Assembly (NCBI GenBank): GCA_013336205.1
Contig: JAAXUD010000008.1
Span: 1-16,330 of the forward strand
DNA: 16,330 nucleotides
Reading direction: 5' to 3'
DNA from: Lentimicrobium sp.
GTDB taxonomy: Bacteria; Bacteroidota; Bacteroidia; Bacteroidales; Lentimicrobiaceae
Shown here piece by piece: positions 12,849 through 16,330 of this stretch. Positions within the stretch are counted from its first letter, which is position 1. Every line of letters begins with the position of its first letter. Made by a program: the position numbers and the translations under genes. Below the pieces are notes generated by a model. It was not told where the DNA came from. It searched no databases and was given only the letters and a program-made list of their open reading frames with translations.

Positions 12849-15086
12849 TTAACCTTTCGCTGATTGATATCTGATTCTTACAAAGTCAAGCATCAGGGAG
12901 ATATCTTCTGAATTCACACCATTCTGAAGCAGGAACTTTTTATCGGCGATAAAAGCCTTTAGAAAAGAATTTAAATCTCCATTTCTTTTAAGGATACTCT
13001 GAACATAATATACGGCAGCAGCTTGCCTGTTGCGCAGACAGAAAGCTACGTGGCCGGCATTCATAAAATCAAAGGCATTGGGCTCCATTTCCAGTAATTG
13101 TGTGTAGTAATTTTCAGCTTCCATAAGTCGGTTGAGCGTAAAAAGACACCAGGCCACAGGTCTCATCGATCTGGCAGTTCCCTGTTCGTTGAATTCAATC
13201 CTGTAAAAATATTCAAGTGCATTAGAGTAATCGCCCAGGCTCAAATAGCAGGTACCAACCGAAGCATGAACTTTCATATTGTCAGGTTCCAGTTGCGATA
13301 ACTCAAGGTAAACCTCAAGCGCTTTGGCTGGCTGCATCAATTTATGATAACACTGCGCCATCTTGCCCAGCAACCATTTACGGTTTGTATCAAAGAGATC
13401 AGCCTTTTGATACATCGCTATGGCCTCTGCATAATTACCGGTCTGCTGTTGACAGTAACCTGATTTTTCATAAAGTTCTGCATAGTTTTCCCCTTTTTCA
13501 AGAAGTTGCAGGTAAATCCTGTTGGCCTCCTGAAAATGGTTGTTGTCGAAATAAAATCCGGCAATGTTCCTATAGAAAACCGGAGATGAAATCAGCGCCC
13601 CAATTACTGAAGTATTATGCACATCAAGCGGCAGCTGAAAAATATCACCAGTCTCCGTTCTGACTGAATTCAGTTTAAAAAACCGGTAAAGATCTTGAAT
13701 GTATTGAATTACAATACGCTTCTTCTTTAATGCAGGATCGGTGAGCTCTTCACTCATAAGTTCCTCAAACTGTTCTACTTCTGAAGTAAACATCTGAGCC
13801 ATAATTTCCTTTTGCCGTTCGGGCATGTGTTTCAGGTTCAGGATAAATGAGAATTTATCAGAATTACACATATACGGGGAGTTTTCAACCCCCTTTAGAA
13901 CTGTATCCCGAAAACTCTCTTTTTCACTCCGGAGCGATCCCGCAACTGCGTAATGCTGTCGGTAAAAAGGCATAAACCAATGATGTATTTCAGAAAAGAA
14001 AGGGAAATTCTTGAGCATCGCAAAAGCGCTCAGAAATACATCCGCACCTTCCATCTGCATATTGGTCAGATCCTCCAGTTTCCTGACAAGACCCGGCTGA
14101 TCATCAAAATAATTGGCCCAATCGGGATTTTTATCAACTTCATCGCTGGATTCAAGCAGATTCTCAAGATTCAGTTTCTGACTCAGGTCTTCGTTGAATT
14201 TTATAATATCAGGAACTATCTCTTCTCTGAATTTTCTGGCAATCTTGTCAGTATCCTTCGATCTTATTATCTGGGAGATGACCGCAAATGTATCAGATTC
14301 AAATGATTGATCGTCGTTAAGCACCAGTAGAATGTCCGACATATGCGATGAAAGCATCAGCCGTTTATCGTAAAAACTGAATGAAACCAGTATTCCTACC
14401 AATGCCCTTACCGAGATCTGAGGATTATCATGCGCATACAATTTCACGAGGAGTTCAATCCTTCGGCTATCGTAAGTCCTTATAAGACCAAGTGTAACAG
14501 CGCTTACAAGCAGCGCCTTTTCATACCATGGGAATGAGTTGCTTTCAAAAATCTGCCCGACAACCTGTAAATCATCCTCTGAAAGCTTAGTATTCAACCA
14601 AAGAAAGTTGAATGCCCGCTGAATAGCTTTACGGTGCCGGATGGCAGATTCGCTTTCTGACTCATCTTCGTATAATGCTGTGCTGCTAAGCATCTCATTC
14701 AGTTCATAGTCAAACGAAAGGTCAAGCAGATTATCAGCTAATTCCTCCCTGCTCAGGCGCATCTGCTTCTCAAGGTCATTTTTCATGGAAGCAAGCCTCA
14801 GCGCCGGTTGATTTAACAGGTCAAGTTTTACACGATCAGCTAAATCGTAGGTGCTAAGTATGAGGTTCTTATAGATATTATTCCTTAATGGATCATCGAC
14901 TCCCTGCACCGTATAGTTCAACATATTACTATAGGTAAAGCGGAGTTCTTCCAGTTGAGTTGTAAATTCATTGTAGTTATTTATTGGGAAGGCAGTTGCA
15001 ATTTTATCAAAAGCATCAAGCATACGGTTCTGACCCAACAGCTTGTTGATCCGTTTGTACCAATCCTCAATTTCAATTATATTCAT
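12849..15086 (-). CDS. Large alpha-helical protein with C-terminal TPR repeats
   Basis: The 745-residue protein has no signal peptide or membrane segment and is probably cytoplasmic. The N-terminal 150 residues are helical and charged. Residues about 185-300 (PWYEKALLVSAVTLGLIRTYD and following) have a HEAT/ARM-like pattern of paired amphipathic helices. From about 500 to 705 there are five or six tetratricopeptide-like units, for example NIAGFYFDNNHFQEANRIYLQLL (507-529), EKSGYCQQQTGNYAEAIAMY (540-559), GKMAQCYHKLMQPAKALEVY (574-593) and ASVGTCYLSLGDYSNALEYF (608-627). TPR domains usually bind partner proteins, so a scaffold role is likely, but no partner is evident. It starts at the ATG at 15086 and faces the permease gene divergently. 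Confidence 0.75.
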   Translation of the reverse strand: MNIIEIEDWYKRINKLLGQNRMLDAFDKIATAFPINNYNEFTTQLEELRFTYSNMLNYTVQGVDDPLRNNIYKNLILSTYDLADRVKLDLLNQPALRLASMKNDLEKQMRLSREELADNLLDLSFDYELNEMLSSTALYEDESESESAIRHRKAIQRAFNFLWLNTKLSEDDLQVVGQIFESNSFPWYEKALLVSAVTLGLIRTYDSRRIELLVKLYAHDNPQISVRALVGILVSFSFYDKRLMLSSHMSDILLVLNDDQSFESDTFAVISQIIRSKDTDKIARKFREEIVPDIIKFNEDLSQKLNLENLLESSDEVDKNPDWANYFDDQPGLVRKLEDLTNMQMEGADVFLSAFAMLKNFPFFSEIHHWFMPFYRQHYAVAGSLRSEKESFRDTVLKGVENSPYMCNSDKFSFILNLKHMPERQKEIMAQMFTSEVEQFEELMSEELTDPALKKKRIVIQYIQDLYRFFKLNSVRTETGDIFQLPLDVHNTSVIGALISSPVFYRNIAGFYFDNNHFQEANRIYLQLLEKGENYAELYEKSGYCQQQTGNYAEAIAMYQKADLFDTNRKWLLGKMAQCYHKLMQPAKALEVYLELSQLEPDNMKVHASVGTCYLSLGDYSNALEYFYRIEFNEQGTARSMRPVAWCLFTLNRLMEAENYYTQLLEMEPNAFDFMNAGHVAFCLRNRQAAAVYYVQSILKRNGDLNSFLKAFIADKKFLLQNGVNSEDISLMLDFVRIRYQSAKG

Positions 15087-15254
15087 ATCGTGATATTAGA
15101 TCAGTAAGTTACTCAAAAATCGTGCTCATTCAACAAATGTGACATATTTTCAGTTATGGCTGTTCAGATCTGTACACTTGTGCAATCAAATACGTACAAT
15201 ATTTATAAGCTCACCATAAAGATGAAGTGTAAAGCGCTATATTTCTGAACTTTA

Positions 15255-15262
15255 TATTTTTG
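15255..15262 (+). promoter_or_regulatory. Candidate -7 box for the permease gene
   Basis: TATTTTTG is an exact TANNTTTG match, 47 bp upstream of the permease ATG. A TTG -33 element is not obvious at the expected distance. The rest of the 223-bp gap between the TPR and permease genes shows nothing else I can support. Confidence 0.3.
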
Positions 15263-15309
15263 GCATGATTCGTGAAATCCAACTCCGTTAATTCTTCTGA
15301 ATCTCTGCA

Positions 15310-16330
15310 ATGTCGTTGGTCTTTAGCTATATAAAATCTGCTTTCCGGAACCTGGCCAGAATCAGGATTCATTCGATGATCAACATATCCGGTTTGGCAA
15401 TCGGTCTGTTATGTTTTATTATCATCATGCTCTACGTCAATGATGAGCGCAATTATGACAAATACCACCAGAAATCCGACCGGATTTACAGAATCACCAG
15501 TACAACCGATTTTGAAGGTGTGGCAGAACATTCGTCCAGTTGTCCCGCCCCTTTAGGCCCGACCATGGCGGCTGAGTATCCGCATTTGATTGAAAAAATG
15601 ACCAGGGTATTTAACGACTGGTCAAGCGAATTCTTTATCGAATATGAAAATAAGAGTTTCCGCGAAAAGCGGTTTTTCTTTGTGGATTCAACATTCACCG
15701 GTGTTTTTGATGTCAGCATCCTGAAAGGAAATCCCAAAGAAACTTTATCAGCCCCTTTTACTGCATTAATAACAGAATCAACAGCAAAGCGGTATTTTGG
15801 AAACAGTGACCCCATCGGTAAAATTATTAAACTAGAGGGGAAAACCAACATAACCATCACCGGACTGATTACTGATACGCCTCCCCAGTCTCATTTCAAC
15901 TATGATTTCCTGGTTTCACTGTCAACCCTGCGTATGCTGTGGGGTGGGGCAATGCCACCTACCTGGGTTTACAATCCTTTCTGGACTTATGTGGTTTTAA
16001 AAGACGGGGCAAACCTCCATGAACTGAAAACGCAATTGCCCATCTTTACAGAAAAGTACTTTTATGATGCCGAGAAGGATCATATTACCCTCGGCATTCA
16101 GCCACTGGCAGATATCCACTTAAGGTCATCACTGGATTATGAGATCGAACCGAACGGCAACATTTCCCATATTCATATCCTCACAGCAGTAGCACTTTTC
16201 ATTTTGCTGATCGCCTGCATAAACTACATTAACCTGTCAACTGCATTTGCTACCCGTCGTTCACGTGAAACTGCCATACGAAAAGTCTCAGGAGCGACAA
16301 CAAAACAACTTGTTCTGCAATATCTCGGCG
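15310..16330 (+). CDS. MacB/FtsX-type ABC transporter permease (3' truncated by window edge)
   Basis: The visible 340 residues are the N-terminal part of a permease that in this phylum is usually near 790 residues, with two FtsX halves. The start ATG at 15310 is followed by SYIKSAFRNLARIRIHSMINISGLAIGLL. The first transmembrane helix lies near residues 22-43. A MacB-type periplasmic core domain follows (about 45-285), including KRYFGNSDPIGKIIKL (160-174). The second membrane segment is near 288-307, with IACINYINLSTAFATRRSRETAIRKVSGAT (301-330), a block highly characteristic of the family. MacB-like permeases couple a cytoplasmic ATPase to extrusion or mechanotransmission across the envelope. 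No ATPase gene is in this window. A frame break is not seen; the gene simply runs off the edge. Confidence 0.92.
   Translation, partial: MSLVFSYIKSAFRNLARIRIHSMINISGLAIGLLCFIIIMLYVNDERNYDKYHQKSDRIYRITSTTDFEGVAEHSSSCPAPLGPTMAAEYPHLIEKMTRVFNDWSSEFFIEYENKSFREKRFFFVDSTFTGVFDVSILKGNPKETLSAPFTALITESTAKRYFGNSDPIGKIIKLEGKTNITITGLITDTPPQSHFNYDFLVSLSTLRMLWGGAMPPTWVYNPFWTYVVLKDGANLHELKTQLPIFTEKYFYDAEKDHITLGIQPLADIHLRSSLDYEIEPNGNISHIHILTAVALFILLIACINYINLSTAFATRRSRETAIRKVSGATTKQLVLQYLG

Noticed and set aside
15261..15276. TGGCATG followed by GTGAA, resembling a sigma-54 promoter before the permease gene
   Set aside because: The -12 element lacks the essential GC (TTGCA expected, GTGAA seen), so only the -24 half matches.
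15486..15860. 124-residue open frame on the minus strand
   Set aside because: It lies entirely inside the permease gene, whose plus-strand product has strong MacB/FtsX motifs; the minus frame shows no recognisable domain.

Overview
The window looks like a chromosomal segment from a member of the Bacteroidota, probably an anaerobic or facultatively anaerobic environmental one. I infer this from four things. One gene encodes a three-domain DUF4476-type secreted protein. There is a long Bacteroidota-style PurF-like amidotransferase and a large MacB/FtsX-type permease. No start codon has a clear Shine-Dalgarno sequence, while TANNTTTG-like -7 boxes lie upstream of several genes. A tungsten/molybdenum aldehyde:ferredoxin oxidoreductase points to anaerobic metabolism. 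There is no sign of phage, insertion sequence, CRISPR, rRNA or tRNA.

Layout, left to right. Positions 1-236 are a repeat-rich intergenic stretch. Positions 237-3068 hold a two-gene exopolysaccharide O-acetylation pair (AlgI-like MBOAT acyltransferase and AlgJ/AlgX-like SGNH protein). Positions 3315-4424 encode a DSD1/D-threonine-aldolase-fold PLP enzyme that converges on a minus-strand, diverged PurF-like amidotransferase (4587-6488). A GNAT acetyltransferase (6663-7133) is divergent from the latter. A secreted triple-DUF4476 protein follows (7270-8346), then a 314-bp repeat-bearing gap. Next come an AOR-family oxidoreductase (8661-10529) and a translationally overlapping pair: a membrane-anchored metallophosphoesterase and an Ogt-type DNA methyltransferase-suicide repair protein (10744-12427). 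A small acidic hypothetical protein (12578-12838) converges on a minus-strand HEAT/TPR-like protein (12849-15086). An FtsX/MacB permease runs off the right edge (15310 onward).

Most genes are housekeeping or accessory singletons that do not form one pathway. The clear functional units are the O-acetylation pair and the phosphoesterase/Ogt overlap. The strongest unexplained structure is between the genes. Five intergenic tracts are built of degenerate 7-bp (in one stretch 8-bp) tandem units with different sequences but nearly the same period, and they abut start or stop codons. A 16-bp perfect palindrome has entered the end of a coding sequence, with a one-mismatch copy near the left edge. An 11-nt core GAGCYTGTCGA occurs three times, and in two copies the 4-nt flanks differ in sequence yet remain complementary. 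Two further compound repeat/fold-back blocks sit at 3144-3246 and 8416-8466. Among the proteins, the PurF-like enzyme (altered catalytic motifs and an insertion) and the AOR (unusual cysteine spacing) deserve a second look. I found no complete novel defence or mobile system.
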